A stretch of 64,000 bases of DNA from Pempheris klunzingeri (GCF_042242105.1 NC_092013.1:11029618-11093617); one strand, 5' to 3'; counted from the first letter of the stretch, positions 1 through 16,371 are shown. Program-made: numbers and translations. Notes: generated from the sequence alone by a model not told the origin.

Positions 1-393
1 GCGTACAGTACACACACCCACTGGCTCAAGGCAGAGAATTGAGCACGCAGAAACAATTTGGTTATTTTCTGCATCTGTAATTGCGAATGGACTTTTTTTT
101 TTTATAGCACGAGTAAATGATTTCCGGTATGCTGTTAATCAGAGCCTTTATCAAATCAATGTGCTGTGTGTCATCGGGTTCTGTGTCATGAACAGGGACT
201 GCTGCCTGGTTAACACAAGACAAATTACAATACAAATAGGTGCTATTTATGTGTGACACACACCTCCACTGGAAAGAAAGTGAGTCACACAACATCTGTG
301 AGCCATAATTCATTCACTGTAATGCGTCAAAACTGTAATCATGGAGTGAATGTACATATCTAGAGTATCAAAATAATGCATATGTATAACTTA

Positions 394-2343
<1,950 letters not shown>

Positions 2344-2463
2344 ATCTGCTCTGGTGCCTTGGTGTGGATGCAATAATGGGTCTATTGAAACGTGTAAGTG
2401 TTTAAGGCTGTGTCAGTGTTTGTTAAGTGCTCTGAAAGTGATGTTTTTATTGTCCTCCTAGGA
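2344..2463 (-). other. slc38a3: slc38a3 5' UTR portion of exon 2
   Basis: Immediately upstream of the ATG on the minus strand there is untranslated sequence. It is bounded by a good acceptor (polypyrimidine tract ending TTCTTCCACAG) at about 2472-2464. The translation start therefore lies in the second exon and the transcript begins further right. Confidence 0.6.
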
Positions 2464-5400
2464 TCTGTGGAAGAAAAAAATACTGGAAATTAGCAAAATA
2501 CATTACAATGAAACAGGCTTACGTTTATAAAGTGACTCCCTGTCAGCGCAGGTAAAAGAATGTATGAGAACAATCCCATTCGAGTCAGTCACTTGGCTCT
2601 CATCTCATTTCATGACTAATGTAACGATGATTGTATGATTGTATTTTCTAAAAAACAGAACTGTGAAATTCATCAATGGATGCATATCATCATTTGTCAT
2701 ATCGTCATTAGCTCGTGAGATACACGGTTTTCATAGGGCAGCACCAGCACGGTCGTGACTAAACTGCATAGTTGTGGCTTAATTGACCGATGAAGATTGT
2801 GACCAAATTATCCCCATTTAGAACTCCTACTGCGTTAGTAAAAATATAGAGTTCACAATAAATGAACGTTTTGGCAAAGCCCGTGAATAATTGACACATC
2901 AACTGGCAGGCCTATGCTCAGAGGAAGCAGAGCTTTCAGTTAACTGTGACACACTGGGCTTTGCATCAGGCCTCTATTTCCTGAATATCCTGTTGTAGTC
3001 TCTTAGCTGACCAGCTGTCTTGTGGGGCCCAAAAAGGTCCCCATGACATGTATCTCCTGGATGCTGTTGACCAAAGCCCCCTATCTGGCTGGCCCTGAAT
3101 GCTCTGCTGCATAAACAGCAGTGGAGGCTATAATGGAGAGCACGTTGGGGACCATAGAGGAGGAACACACACGAACGGTTGTACCCCCAGCATTGAGATA
3201 CAAAGAGAAGAACCAGCTAGGACCAGCTAAGAACCAGTTCTATCCGTCTTTGTGCCTCCATTTTTCTGCTTGTCACTTTTCTCTTGGTTTCCTCTTTTAT
3301 TGAGGAGGGTTCAACATAGCAACAATGCCCAGGGTTTTCTGTACTACCATTCCTGGCAACCACTCAGCTTTCCTTTTCCCTCAGGCCTCTTCCGCTTCAC
3401 AGCCTGCCCTTGTAAATGTAGCTTTTTGTAATATTATTTTAACACATCAAACGCAGTGTGAGGTGAATAAACCCTGGTCTTCATCTAGCAGTCCCCTGAA
3501 CCTGCCTTACCAACCACGCCGCTGTGAGCTTCACTGCACAGCTAGACCTCTCGGTGTCTCTGGGTAAAGCCAGGCAACGTGGTTGGGCAGCAAAGCACAG
3601 TGCACAATGGCACATGTTGTGCGGTTTCCTGGGAACGGGTTAGAGAACAGTGGTACTATTGTGCCAGGCATCATTATACTGCCGGGGCCCCCTTGGCCGC
3701 AGTTCGCCAGGCCACTCGAGAGGCTGAAAAGGTATTTCACTGGGCCCTAGTTGAAAAGACGCCACCTTGAATTCAGCAAATGCCAGTATCCTGAATTCAT
3801 GCACAGTTGTAGCAGAGTTGCTGACGGTAGCAATGGTAGAGGCAGGGCCCCTCTCGTGGGACAAATCACCGCACAGAACCGCACTGCCACTCAGATAGTC
3901 TACAAATCACAAGGAGGTCGGGGGGGGAGTCACTCAAGGACAATACACGATGGGATGTCTGGCTGCAAGGATGCCTCCTCAATGGCCTCAAGCAGTGGAG
4001 CTTGAAACAGCCGACCTGGTTGGACAGAGCTGTGGCTCCTACAATCATTATGTTCAATAACAAAGGCAATACATGACATCCTTGGATAGTGTAGTGAAAG
4101 CACACTCATTCAGTCCGAACCTCTTATTTTTAGAGAGCTTGTTCTGCGGTGCTCCAAGTTTGCAGCAAATGAAGGTGAAATTGGGGTAGTTAAAACGCTG
4201 TGGGGAAAATGCTCCTTTAAAAGTAGGACAGCAAAAATGCCAATTCTGATATTATAGGTAAGATATCTGTACTGAAATAACACAGATTCATTTGAAGACA
4301 TAACTTCTGTGAACAAGGATCTGTACAAAGATCTTATACTGTATGGAATCCCATATGGAAATATTTATAAGACACCTATTGGCACCCGTGACTTTGATTG
4401 ACATCGTCGGTTATTAATGTGATAATACTGTAAAAATGTATTTGTTAAGTGACAAGCCACCAGCGGTAATTACAACCAAGAAAATGAGAACGAGCACAAA
4501 AACAATTAAGTTCAGCCCCACAGGCTCTAACGCCAGTTACCATAGCACCATTGTGGTATGAAACAGAGGAAGAGTTGTGTGCCCATAAGAAAATGCTCAG
4601 CAAAACTGATTTGCGCTGTAGTCTGTAGACACTATGTCATCCAAAAAAACACATGTGTGAACAAACACATTTTAATCTGATTTCTAAACATCTTGCATCC
4701 AAAACAGGGACACTGTTAAGAGACCAGACTTTTCTCGTTTAACTGGACACAAGAATCTTACAAGACAGGGTGATGATCAATCTTCCTCTACAGTCTGAGT
4801 GCCTCAGTAGTGCTATCTATTACAGACAAAATAATTGCAATAAACTGCATTTCTCAAGAGCAGAAGCACAATTTACGTGTTATAACAAAATGCAAAGCAA
4901 GACGAAACAACAGCAAAGCCAGATGGAAAAAAGATTATCATTAGGAACCAAATGTTCCCCCACTGATACCCAAACTTCCGAATCCTAATCAAGAGTTAAT
5001 GCTGCACTGTGATGCATTTGGTGGGAGTAAATGAGTCTTTTCACAGCAACAGCAGAGGCTATGTTTATTCAAGCCCTCGTCCAAAACATCACCTCAGTTT
5101 GCCAACACACAGCGAGTGCATGCGCCTCAGTTCGCAGGGTCTGACGTAAGCAGCTCTGCTCAGAGACGTCATCGCTCAAGAAGGTACACAGAGCCAGGCA
5201 GATTCACTGATTGTTATTCCTAAACCGATACCTGAACCAAACAAGACTGCGCATGCTGATTCATCCTCACTTATTGCTATGCATGTGTGCATCTGTGTTT
5301 GTAGTTCATTTGGTGAATATTTAAATCCGTGGCTTTGTGCGTCTGTGTGCAGTTTATGCTGTGAGTAATCTCAAATTGTAATACTGCCTCCTCTGTCACT

Positions 5401-6236
5401 ACTTGATGACATTCTCATAGGCCTCTGGCCATATAAGCATTCTTAATTGAGTCTCTGCTGTAATTTTCACAGACTCTTAATCTGCTGAAGTGCATGTGAC
5501 TGGTCCCCCCCCCCTCACACCAAGGTCTATGGATGCAGTAAAAGCAGAGCTTAAACATTTAAAACACCATCAAGAAGTCTGAACAATCTCTTCAGATGAA
5601 ATGTCCTTGAAATCATCTACAGCATCATTTGATATTTGAAAGACAGCAAACCTATCTCACCGCAGCAAATCCGAAAAATGAAAATTCACTTACAAACGAA
5701 TATTTTATGGTACTATAGCTGACAAAAACGGATTTTACTGGACGCTGCATTTGATAAAATGACAGACAGCATCTGAAATAAATTCCTCATCCACCCTTTC
5801 TGTCCGTGAACAGGAAGAGGTTTCCTGCAGATTAAGAGATTACACATCCCCACAATTTCACTGATGAGCAGCTAATAGATCTATCAGGGAACACTTTATT
5901 GTAAAACATCCGAGTTGAGACTCACGACCAACGAGTCAGGATGTTAGAGCAGATTAGATTAGGGCCCATCACGCTCAAGCAGGAAATCAGGATCAAAAAA
6001 CTCAGGTCACTCCATACACATGATTGTATAAAAATAGCTGCAGAGGAGTGAATAGCCTTGTTGTAACCCCGCGTCATGTCACACTCAAAGCTGTGTTTAA
6101 GTGCTGCTGCATGTGCCACTGAACACAGCAGCTGCCTGAAATAAGCAGTAAACACTCGGCAAACACGTCCAACAACCATCTGTCTGTATTCTGGTTCTTC
6201 ACACAAGGGTGAACATGCACATATACACATGATGAA

Positions 6237-6259
6237 ACACACACACACACACACACACA
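6237..6259. repeat. (CA)n microsatellite
   Basis: An uninterrupted run of about 11 CA units, lying in presumed intron 1 of slc38a3. Confidence 0.95.
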
Positions 6260-6664
6260 TTGTAATTACTGGAATTGTGCTGTTGTTGAATGAATGAAAC
6301 ATCCCAAACAGCTACAGGCAGAAAATGAAGCTATCATCATCACCAAAATGCGTACTGAGACTGGTGGAGAATTACATTTGCTGTAGAACCAAGATGTTTT
6401 CTATATGGCAGACCTTCTTGTTCTGTGACACAAGAAAATGATGCATTTCCCTAACGACATTTCAATTCATGTCATTTTTTTTTTAACTATGAAAGCTTTT
6501 GCTAGAAAACCTTTAATAACATCTTTTGGATGAATTTAGAGACTATTGTGCAGTGATTTCTTCCCACCTGTAATGGTGGAAAAGCTTTTTTTTTTAAACT
6601 ACAGCTCTGATTCTCGCCTCTGAGTTGCTTCTTCTCCACAATAATGGCAGCTGAGGCTCATGGG

Positions 6665-7092
6665 TAGTGTAACGACTGGTGCAGACGCAGGAAAAGGACT
6701 AAATAGCGTGACTCATTAACCAGTCTTTACTTGAACAAGGTTCAATACACAGGTGAGCAGACAGAAGAGAGGCAAACTAATCAGACAAGGAGGAGACAAA
6801 AAGATGTAGTCAGGAACACAATCAAAGATCAAAAGACCAGGAACACGAAACACAAGAGGAGAGCGCTGAACCGCTTGACAGCAAAGGTACAAAAGATGAA
6901 GTGGCACAGACTGGATACACTGGGAAGGGGAGGATAATGAGGGACAGGTGAAACTAATCAGGCAGTCACACAGGCAGGAAGAGAAGTATCTGAAATGAGA
7001 AAAGAAGTGAGTAAGAAGGTAAAACAGGAAATGATGAAAGAATGATAGAAACAAGGACAAATATAACCTAAGAAACAGGACGAGACGTCACA
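6665..7092. repeat. candidate dispersed repeat, purine-rich
   Basis: A purine-rich block on the plus strand, rich in short words such as CAGGAACACGAAACAC, ACAGGTGAAACTAATCAGGC and GACAGGT. It has the look of a non-coding repeat that I recall as abundant in teleost genomes. It begins near GTAACGACTGGTGCAGACG and ends near CAGGACGAGACGTCACAGG. No terminal repeat is convincing by eye and no protein is encoded. The family is not identified. Confidence 0.4.
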
Positions 7093-7984
7093 GGTAGCTA
7101 AGTATTTAGAGCCATTCGTGTAACAAACTGATTGAAAATTTTATGAAATTGGACAAAAAAATAATAAAAACTCAACATAACTCAACATAAATTTATAGAT
7201 GCACTTAAATTATCCAGCGGTTGCTTTTAAGTTGAGGACCGGTGAAGATATAATATAAAACTCTGGAGACCCACACACGTATTTTCTATCATTGTCAATT
7301 GCTAATTAGATGTCTGCTTAGCTGGGCAGTAAGCAGAGTAAAACTGTGTTCTGAACAGTGCAGATAATCAGTGTCTATTGACTCGTTTTGAGGGTTTTAT
7401 TTAACATTCACTAGAAACTGAGAAGAATTCTTTTCTAACTGTGTTTGAGCTTCTCATCAGACTTTACTTGCCTTTTTGGTCTCTGTATCCTCAGTTTCTC
7501 TTTCCTTATAGTGCAGTCCTGCCACTACTTTCTCTCTGTTCCTCACTCTCTTTCTTTCTCTCTCCCTGTCTGCTTCAGGCCCTGAGTACCACTGTGAATA
7601 GCTGGAAGGGGGAATAGGAGATTAACTTCTGAGAGATTTGTATGTCAGCTTCTGAGATGCTCCTCAACTCCAGGATTCCTATAAGCTGCTGTGAGATACA
7701 CACTTCAGAGGCTATAAAATGAAGCGGGATGTGGTCTCTGCTTGGCAGTGCATTTGAATATCCACTATCAGGTGGAAGGTATTATCTCACGGCAAGTCAA
7801 GTGTTTCAGAGTCTCTGATTGGGTGTATTCTGCATGTCCAACGTGAAAGGAAAGCAATAATTTGCCCTCCAATCTCCTCTGATGATTCGGTAACCTAAAT
7901 TTCTCAAATGTCAGCATCAAATGGATCGATGCTAACGTGTGCAAGCAATGTCTGGGATGGTGAATTGCATGGCACACAGAAGCG

Positions 7985-7986
<2 letters not shown>

Positions 7987-8016
<30 letters not shown>
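7987..8016. repeat. (CA)n microsatellite
   Basis: A perfect run of 15 AC units in presumed slc38a3 intron 1. Confidence 0.95.
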
Positions 8017-8019
<3 letters not shown>

Positions 8020-11000
8020 CTCTGATGTCTAATCTCAAATACCTGCACATAAAAACACACCTGTCTATAGTCAACCATGAATAATGCAATATGCAATTAT
8101 GCAAAATTATTGACTGGATGCAACAATTTGAGACCACTGCAGAAAGTTTTTGGTGAAAATGGCATTTGTTATCCTGTGCTCGACACCCTGCGCTAATGAA
8201 ACAGGCCGTTGTGAAACAGGAAACAGAACCAGCTTCATGCTTTAATAGTTATTTAATAACATCATAAATGTAAAGTTCTGCATAGGCCTCAAAGATGTTG
8301 GTGCTGGTCGTGTTCAAGTATCAATTTTCTGCCTGAACTTGACTTGTACCACCTATTTGAGATCTAAACCTATATTTACTCAGTTTCATCTGCTCGACAG
8401 GTTAATGCAACGCATCAGCTACAACCTGCGTCTTTCCCCATTCGCTCTGAGCATTAACATAGTCAGAGAGAGAGAAAGAGGGACATTTCTTTATAAATAA
8501 CATTAGGAAACAAACTAAAACCTTTTTACACAACAAAATGGCCCAAACCAGAACCAAAATCTAATAATTTGTTATGAATTGTTGCATTCGGGGCTGGGAG
8601 CAGAACTCTAATGGCAAAATCCACCCCAAGACAAGATTTATTTTGCATAATACCTCCTTGGTAGTAAAACATTTGAAGACTCAAATTTGGGTATTTCCTC
8701 TGTGAAACTAAAAGAGGCCAAAAGTCCACTGTTTTTGTCTCCTAGCCTGACTGAGGTGCTGTAGTTGTGGGGCCCAGGAAAGAGTCATCAGGCAGTGTGG
8801 ATTGTCTTTGGTGTCTTGTGACACGCCTGCGTGGGAGCATCAGCCTGGTGACTCACTGAAATGAAAAAAAAAATTGATTTATTTATAGAAACGCATAATA
8901 CTTTCTGTCACTCTGGCTCAACTCTAACACCGGACACCCCGCAGACAGGAAGGGACAGCAGAGCAGCAGCAATGTAACCAAACATAGAGGTCCAGAGATT
9001 GAGCTCAAAACAATGCAGGGCAGGAGCAGTTGTAGGTACAAGCAACTACAGGCACAGGCTTGAGGATATAGGTTAGGTCCTATGAGACAAAACAAGTGGG
9101 GAGAGTGGTAAGAAGTAATCAATATGGTATTAAGGGTTAGATTTACATACATAGATTTAGTACAGGGCGCTGAGCCTTGCTTAAATATGTACTTGGAAAG
9201 TAATTAGCATCCGATACACTAAATGAGGCCATGTTGCTCGCACATAATTACACAGTAAGAGGCTGGGCTTGTTTTATTGGAAGATTCATTAAATAAGCTT
9301 CCAAGAAAATGAAAGAGAGATGGAATGACGTAGTAAAACAAGCATGATTCACCGGAACTGGTGGAACCAATGATGCTGATGTCGATGGAGTAACCACTTC
9401 AGAGGATGTTCAGACTGGTAGCAGCCATTGATATGGCTGATGTCTCCTTAGAATCCCAAGGTAAATTAAAACACACTGCAAATATTCTAAGTATTAAAAG
9501 GGTTAGATCACTAAGTCTCAGAAAGTCAAACCTTCCCACGCCCTATTTGTTTAGTGCTATAAAAGAGTATAATATGGTGTTCATTCATCATTACTGCTTT
9601 TTTCCCTCCAGCTTAAGCATGTATTTATTTTCTCATTTAATCTACCGGCCTAATAAAGTGCAATTCCCAGTGCAATGTTCAGTTGTGTGAACATTATTAA
9701 TCAAAATATGCAAAGAAGAAGACTTTTTCCTGTTAATTGCACAATCTTCCATTAAATGCTTCTGAGTTTACCTTAGATGACAGCTTCAGGCTGCAATGCA
9801 TGTTTTATGTGCAGTACAAGACAGAAACTTTTCCAGGTGCAGAATGCGCCTAATTGGGCACTAAAACCATCGTAAATGTGAGTGTTTTTTGACTTCACTC
9901 AGGTTTAGTGGTAGGATTTCAGAGAAAACCTAAAAGCAGAAAAGTGTGTCTAAACAGAACCAGGAACAGCCAATCATTATTGAGAAATGTAAAGAATTCA
10001 AGGAATCACCAGTGAGGATTTAAATGTTGTTCAGGTGATGAATATCTGACAGAAGACTCGAACCGAATGCAGCTAACACTGAGCTATGCTGATTAGGCGA
10101 AGCTGCAAATGATTCTACATTCAGTACACTGACCACTTGCGCGACAAAGTGTTGTATTATATGCCAGATTGTGTGTAGTGTAAAAAAACTGGCTTTACAT
10201 TATTGCACGGCTCAAATAAATAGACGCACAAGAAGTTTAGACCACAATCTGACATTGTGCAGACGTCATTTCATTATTAGAGAAACAGGATGGATTTATG
10301 GTGCTGAGATGCATTACGTGATCAGATTAAGGCTTCTGGTTGAAGCAGCAAGTTGGTTGTAACTGTATTCTGTTTTTCTTGGAACTCTGACAAAGAGGAC
10401 ATGTATTTACAAATACAACATCTGTTTTAATTCATTTTATCTGAATGAATAAAATGAGGGTGGTGAGTACTGGCCTGCACACAATGTAGCACAATGCTGG
10501 CATGTTAATGCCAAATCATATTGGGCCCGTTCTTCTGACTGCTGTCAAGTACGGCACTGCAAGTGAATGCCAGCATAGTCACTGCCAGATGAAGACGCTT
10601 ACAAGTCATGGTGAGAGCAGAAACGATTGGCACAATCTTCCAAACAAGATGATTTTAGTGTAGCTAATGCAAACCAAACATGAGTAAGTAAGAGATAATG
10701 TGTTGACAGTGAATAATATACAAAAATCTCAACAAATTCAGCTTGCCTGCACGTTACTGAGGCAATCAAAGCCACGTACCACTTCATTTCACTTTCTAAC
10801 CAGTCCTTTTTTGTAGATGCACACACCAGATTCTATTTAAGTTGCAATATGTTGCCGTCTGAGCAGTGATATTAATGGAGACCAGAGGAACGGCCACTGG
10901 TAAACAGAAATATCTTGGCAGAAATTGCCACTTAAAGGTTTGCAGCTTGCTCCTTCATGAAGATTGGCAGCAGTAATCAGCTTGGATTCACAGCAGTTAC

Positions 11001-14000
11001 AATGGATTCCAGTGGCTTTAAGGATTTTTGAAGCCAATACTGATATTGATATTTAGTAGTGAACAAATATGATAATGATATACCTACAGATATTAGCTTT
11101 CTTTACACACCTTATCATATAAATACACATTTAGCAATTGTGACCATGAAATATACTGGGAAGCACATTTCATGGTTAAGAATAATTCACTATTCTATTG
11201 TGACAAGTGGAAACTTTTCAAACCAGCAGCACAATCCCCTTCTCCACCTAACCTGTATGTTCAATCGATTTCAATCAATTGTCGCTTCATCACTAGATAC
11301 AGAACGTCTGGAGTGTTTTTGGCTCTGTTGTGGAGAAACTACTCCTGTTTGGAACATATTGAACACATATATAAAAGTATTAAACGAGAAACCTGTTTTT
11401 TTTTAGCAAGTTGGGAATCATGATGAAGCGAAAGGCCCCATGTTTTCTCACACTGTAAATCAGTTTAGTTTATGTTCTAAGTTTATTCACTTTAATCACA
11501 ATACAATTTAAAATATTAGAGCAATCATATAAGCCATAATGAAAATATGTGAAATGGAATACCCTAAAAAGCCATCTGGAGCTAAGAACAGACAACATGC
11601 ATAATATATACATTCACCAACACATTATCAAAAACAAAAACAGGAAAACGTTTTTTTTTTAAATCTACATAAATAACTAGACTAAAGACCTAAACCTAAT
11701 CAATCAAATTAAAATCACATCACATTAAAATCAAATGAACTGTCACATAACTATTTTCCTGTAACAAGTCATACTGTGAATATGAAAGACCTCACAATGT
11801 CTATGACTCTGGACTTTAACCAGACATGTAACCTTTAAGACGTCCCTGCTTATAGGGCTGCAGCTTACAGTTATTTTCATCATTAGTTCATCTGCCAACT
11901 ATTCTCTCAGTTTACTACTTGAACTATAAAACATCAGAAAACGGTTTAAAATGCCCATCACATTATCTAACTTGGGCACAAAGTCGCTTCGCTTCGCGTC
12001 TTCTTTGTGCGATTAACATTTGAAAACACCAAAATATTACATTTACTATAATAATGCAAGAACCAATGAAAGACCAAGACAAGAAGTGAATTCTCACGTT
12101 TGGCACCTTGAATGATACATTTAGTTGCAGATTAATTTCCTTTCTATTAATTTTTTCGACAAATTGTTGCAGCTCTACCTAAAAGGTCTTACTTGGTATA
12201 AAAGCAGCCAGCATATGACTTTCTGTCAGACACTCCTGTTCAGATACTCATATGCGGTTATTTTGCACTGTGGCTCCAACAGCAGATTGTCTAGGGACGG
12301 AACATAAAGGACAGCAGTCACACAGTCAAGGACACAGCCTCTATGAGGGAACCGTAAGCCAGCTGTAGTTTTATAGTTACAACAATAGGAGAGAATGCCA
12401 TCAGCTGCCTGGCCCTTCATCCAGACAGTCCTCCCTCAACACCACACTGTTCAATACCAGCTCTGTCTCCTCTCAATCATGTGCCCTAAAACAAAGTGCC
12501 ATCCTCTCCTGGTATCTACCCATCTCCCTCCGGTTTCCTCCTCATCACATGGGAGGAGTGCAAAAGAAAGCGAGTGCATCGTGGGGGCGAATGCATTCAT
12601 TCAGCTGGAAGTACAACTCACGCAGAGTGTGACCACCATGGTGGATGTTGCACTGCTGACTGTGTCACATGCCGCAGCACCATGGAAGTCCAAATCCCAA
12701 TCCACTGACAGAGAGGTCCTGAGCACAGCAGGCACCCACTCTAAGCAGATCAATGTAAGGCTTAAGTATCAAAGCCCTTATAGAACTAAGAATCGGACAA
12801 TGGGCCAGCGATGGATAATGAGAGCTTGTATTGAGATTTCAGGGTGTGTAAGGTGGCACGATGGTAAGACTTTGTTCTATCTATCCTTCTGAAGTGTATT
12901 TGTTAATTCAATCAAGTCCAACAAGAACAGAGAGACTCGTACCAACCTACCCTTAGCTCTGACTATGAGGAGGCGTCGTTCCCAACCTCTGTGTCACAAT
13001 CTTGCATCGCAAAATCATATTTACCTTCAAAAAGTTGTGTAATCTTTGCTTTTTTTAAGCTCATGACTGTACAGTGTTATCTATTCAGGTCTAATCAATC
13101 AGTCTAAGAAGAAAACAAATGACTCTTCAACTGAACTGCTCACAGGCCACGGACACAGGCCCAATAGGAATATTAGGATCAGTGTCATGCATGCAGTCAC
13201 GCTTTGATTAAACAGTGCACACATGCTTTTCAGCCAATGTGAAGCTTCAATTACGTTAGGCAGCTGTTCCCATAAGACATGGATTTGAGACCACTCCTGA
13301 TTACTCGTAAGCACAAAATTGAGAGTGGAATCATTTTCTCCTACTTAGAGCTCATCGAACCAATGGGCCGGCATTTACCCGAAGTGGCATGACCTTAATG
13401 CAAGCTGCAATTCATTTATGATATCCCCCAGTGTGTCCTCAAATACCTCAAATCTTTCATAAACCAGTCTGCACTTAAAAAAGTGGCATGATTAGGGAAA
13501 GGCAAATATATCTGCTTTCCCTCAAAATGTATGGATACACCTTACCTCTACAAAGTACTGGATTACTGCAACTACTTTTTTTTCAAGTTTTCCCTTTTTT
13601 AATTTGAATATCAACCTCCCTTGGCACCAATTAACCTGATGACCTGAACTTTCTGATCACACTATGGGCTATTTAAGAATAGATGTATAAATAGCCAAAG
13701 CTACAGTATGTATGTGCTTAAAACACACCATTATCACACCATTATCAGGCAGGACGTGGATGCTCCGTTTCAACCTCTTCAGGCTCAATAAAACACAAGA
13801 CAGATCATCAATTTTGACCATGCAAACCCAACACTGCCTTTTTGTAACCAGAGAGTGGAAATAATTCAGAAAATACCTCTGTTTGCATTTTTAAAGACCA
13901 AAATCTTAATCCCTGTAAAACCTCCAGTCCTTTCATAGTTTAACACCACCGACAAAGTCCCAGCAGGGTGTTCCTTTCTTCTCACAGTGAACTACACTGC

Positions 14001-15862
14001 TCTCTAAGACAGAACAATCCCTTCATGTTTTCTTTTCATTTCTGCAGGGTTAAACCAATACTGCTGCAGGACACGAAGATATTTCACATGGACACAGAGC
14101 TTTGATCAAATTAAATAGCAAGTTAGTCAATCTCTGTGTTTGTCTCATCCAATATTGAGAAAAAGAAGAGGCAGGAGAAGGAGCGGTGAATATTTCTCAT
14201 CCTCTAACCTGAGATTGAAAGAGGAGAAAAAAAAAAAGACTATTTGATAGGTTTTTCTCTGAGGGTTAAAAGCGGTGTCGCCAAACTGGAGTAGCAGTGA
14301 CTTTAATCATTTTTACCTACTGTACTAGACAATCAGCTCTAGGTGTGAGTGAGAGCCCTGACCTTTGTTACAAAGCAGCCCCGCTTCCAATCTCCATATT
14401 CAGCAGTGTAGATGCGTGCGTGTGCATAGCCGCACACATGTGCACACGTTTTCACTCTAATAAATGTACACGAATGCAATCTGGGACACACAAATGCAGA
14501 TTTTAATAATCAGACACCAGCTCAGCTCGCCCCATATCTGAGCTGGAGCGGTCTGCTCGCACTGTGATTTCACTCTGGGATGTGGGGGTCGGAGGGAGGC
14601 AGCCCAGAGAGAGAGAGGAGTCAGTCAGCTGTAACAGCAGAAGCCATGCGGGCCAGACGTGAGCTCTCATCAGCTCCAGCTCCTGTCAAGTCCAACAGTC
14701 ACAGTCTCACCTGCTGCCCACAAGCCCTTGAGGTGACTCATCGTGGAAGAGTGAATGACTGGGGACTTTGCCTGCTGAAGGTGACACCAGAAACCACGCT
14801 GCTGTCTACGGGACATACCGCTCGTAGCCTTGCTGAATAGATAAATACATTTGCTAAATGTCATTTTATACATGCATATTGCCATAAAATCAAATAGAAG
14901 AAAAGTGTAAGTGCTTCAGAACTGCATTTCCCCTATCAATAACACCAAATATACAGTAGATGTGTATTTATTTATCTGTATGTGACGTGTATTAAGATTT
15001 AAAAGCTGCCTTCCTTGTTGGCATCCCACCAAAAGCCTGGGTATGTCCCTCAGACAAGGCATGACCACCAAACATGAAGACCAGATGGCACCTGCAGCCA
15101 AGCTGTGACATGCTGTGAGCCAGCTGTGGATGCTTCGCCTGCAAGACTTACAAAAAAAAAAAAAAATATGACGGACAATCCTGAAAATGAAGCTTTAAAC
15201 CATGCGATGCATTTGCAGGAGCCACTGAATGCCACAAAATGTGCATTACTGGCACGGTGTCATCCCTAATCCTGAGTGCCGTGCATGCAGTAAAAGTAGA
15301 AAAGTGCCCAGTTTGGAGTGTGTTTGGGCTAAAAGCGTGAAATGAAAGCTACTCCACTTCACCACAGTGGTGAGAGGCTGACACTGGGATGGCTGTTGGA
15401 GTTGTAGAGTAAACATGCATCCAGTCTTGTACCAAAGCCTTCCTGCAGATCCCCATACAAGTCCCAAGAAAGCAAGCACTGCTTATTAAAAAGGGGTCTG
15501 TGCAGCCCAAAGGGCAGCACTGAATCTCAACAGTGTGTTACATTACCCAGCTACAAATGAAGACCAAGTGCAGCATGTTTGTAATGTCACCTCTCTCTCC
15601 CTCTACGGCTGGTGATCTGGTAACCTCACCTCACATGACGCTTGAATGAAACAACCTAACGACCTTACCGTGTGTCTACTTGATTTTTACTTTGCATTGC
15701 AAGATGATTGGTGAGGCTGATCCTGCACATACATGCACAAAGAGCGTCGTTTTGTTCATTTTAAATACAATCTGCATTTAAATATGTGTGTGTGGGGGAG
15801 AATCATGCACTTAAATGCGATCTAAAGGCTACGCATCAATGTTAAAACGCACAGAGCCTTAC

Positions 15863-16100
15863 CAGAGAAGTACCACTGTCCTCCTCCAACTCCAAATATC
15901 TCCACACTGATCTTGCGTCCGCTTCGCTGATCCGTGGCGTGTCGTCCTGCCTCTGTCCCTCTGCGTCCGTCCGCCTTCCCTCCAAACTGCGTTACTGTCA
16001 TGTGTTTCCCACTAAACTGTCCTCGGTAATCTTCTCCGAAGTGGGATGTGATGTGAAGAGTGTCCTGGTTCCGCCTACCTCACGCACAGCGACTCCAATC
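15863..16100 (-). promoter_or_regulatory. slc38a3: probable slc38a3 non-coding exon 1 and promoter region
   Basis: On the minus strand a consensus donor (TCTCTG|GTAAGG) ends a candidate exon at 15863. Upstream sequence (higher coordinates) becomes richer in CpG, including GCGTCCGCTTCGC-type sequence and CGCGAGCTT. No ATG-led frame of note crosses the donor, which fits a leader exon. Its right-hand boundary, the transcription start, cannot be placed from sequence alone. Assigning it to slc38a3 is an inference from orientation and the lack of any other gene before 2343. Confidence 0.45.
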
Positions 16101-16161
16101 AAATTATTTCTCGTGTGTATGTTGCGAAGCTCGCGGGCGCATGGACGCGAGAGCACCCCCC

Positions 16162-16200
16162 CCTCTCTCTCTCTCTCTCTCTCCTTTCTCTTTCTCTCTA
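16162..16200. repeat. (CT)n low-complexity tract
   Basis: A C-run followed by about 12 CT units with minor interruptions, just upstream of the slc38a3 leader exon. On the transcribed strand it is a (GA)n tract. Confidence 0.9.
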
Positions 16201-16371
16201 TTTGGCACGCGTCTTTTTAATCGTTTGGAAATGATGACCCGAGATCAGTCTGGTTATCATGTGTTGCAGCCGTCACTTCGCGCGGCGATGCTAGATTTCA
16301 TCTTCATGGATTCATCGTCGTGCTTGAGCGCGCGTAATGAGACAATGAGACGGTGAATGACCGTGAGGAGA

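Larger units (their letters stand above)
2464..15862 (-). other. probable 13.4-kb first intron of slc38a3, no other gene seen
   Basis: No multi-exon coding signal on either strand is supported here. All open frames are short, start anywhere and resemble no family I know. The stretch holds (CA)n runs at 6237-6259 and 7987-8016, a purine-rich candidate dispersed repeat at 6665-7092, and AT-rich unique sequence. Calling it an intron is an inference from the acceptor at 2464 and a splice-donor-like site at 15862, with no gene between them. Confidence 0.5.

Noticed and set aside
12395-12892. 165-codon plus-strand frame in the slc38a3 first intron
   Set aside because: No family resemblance, low-complexity composition, no splice or polyadenylation context; best explained as chance.
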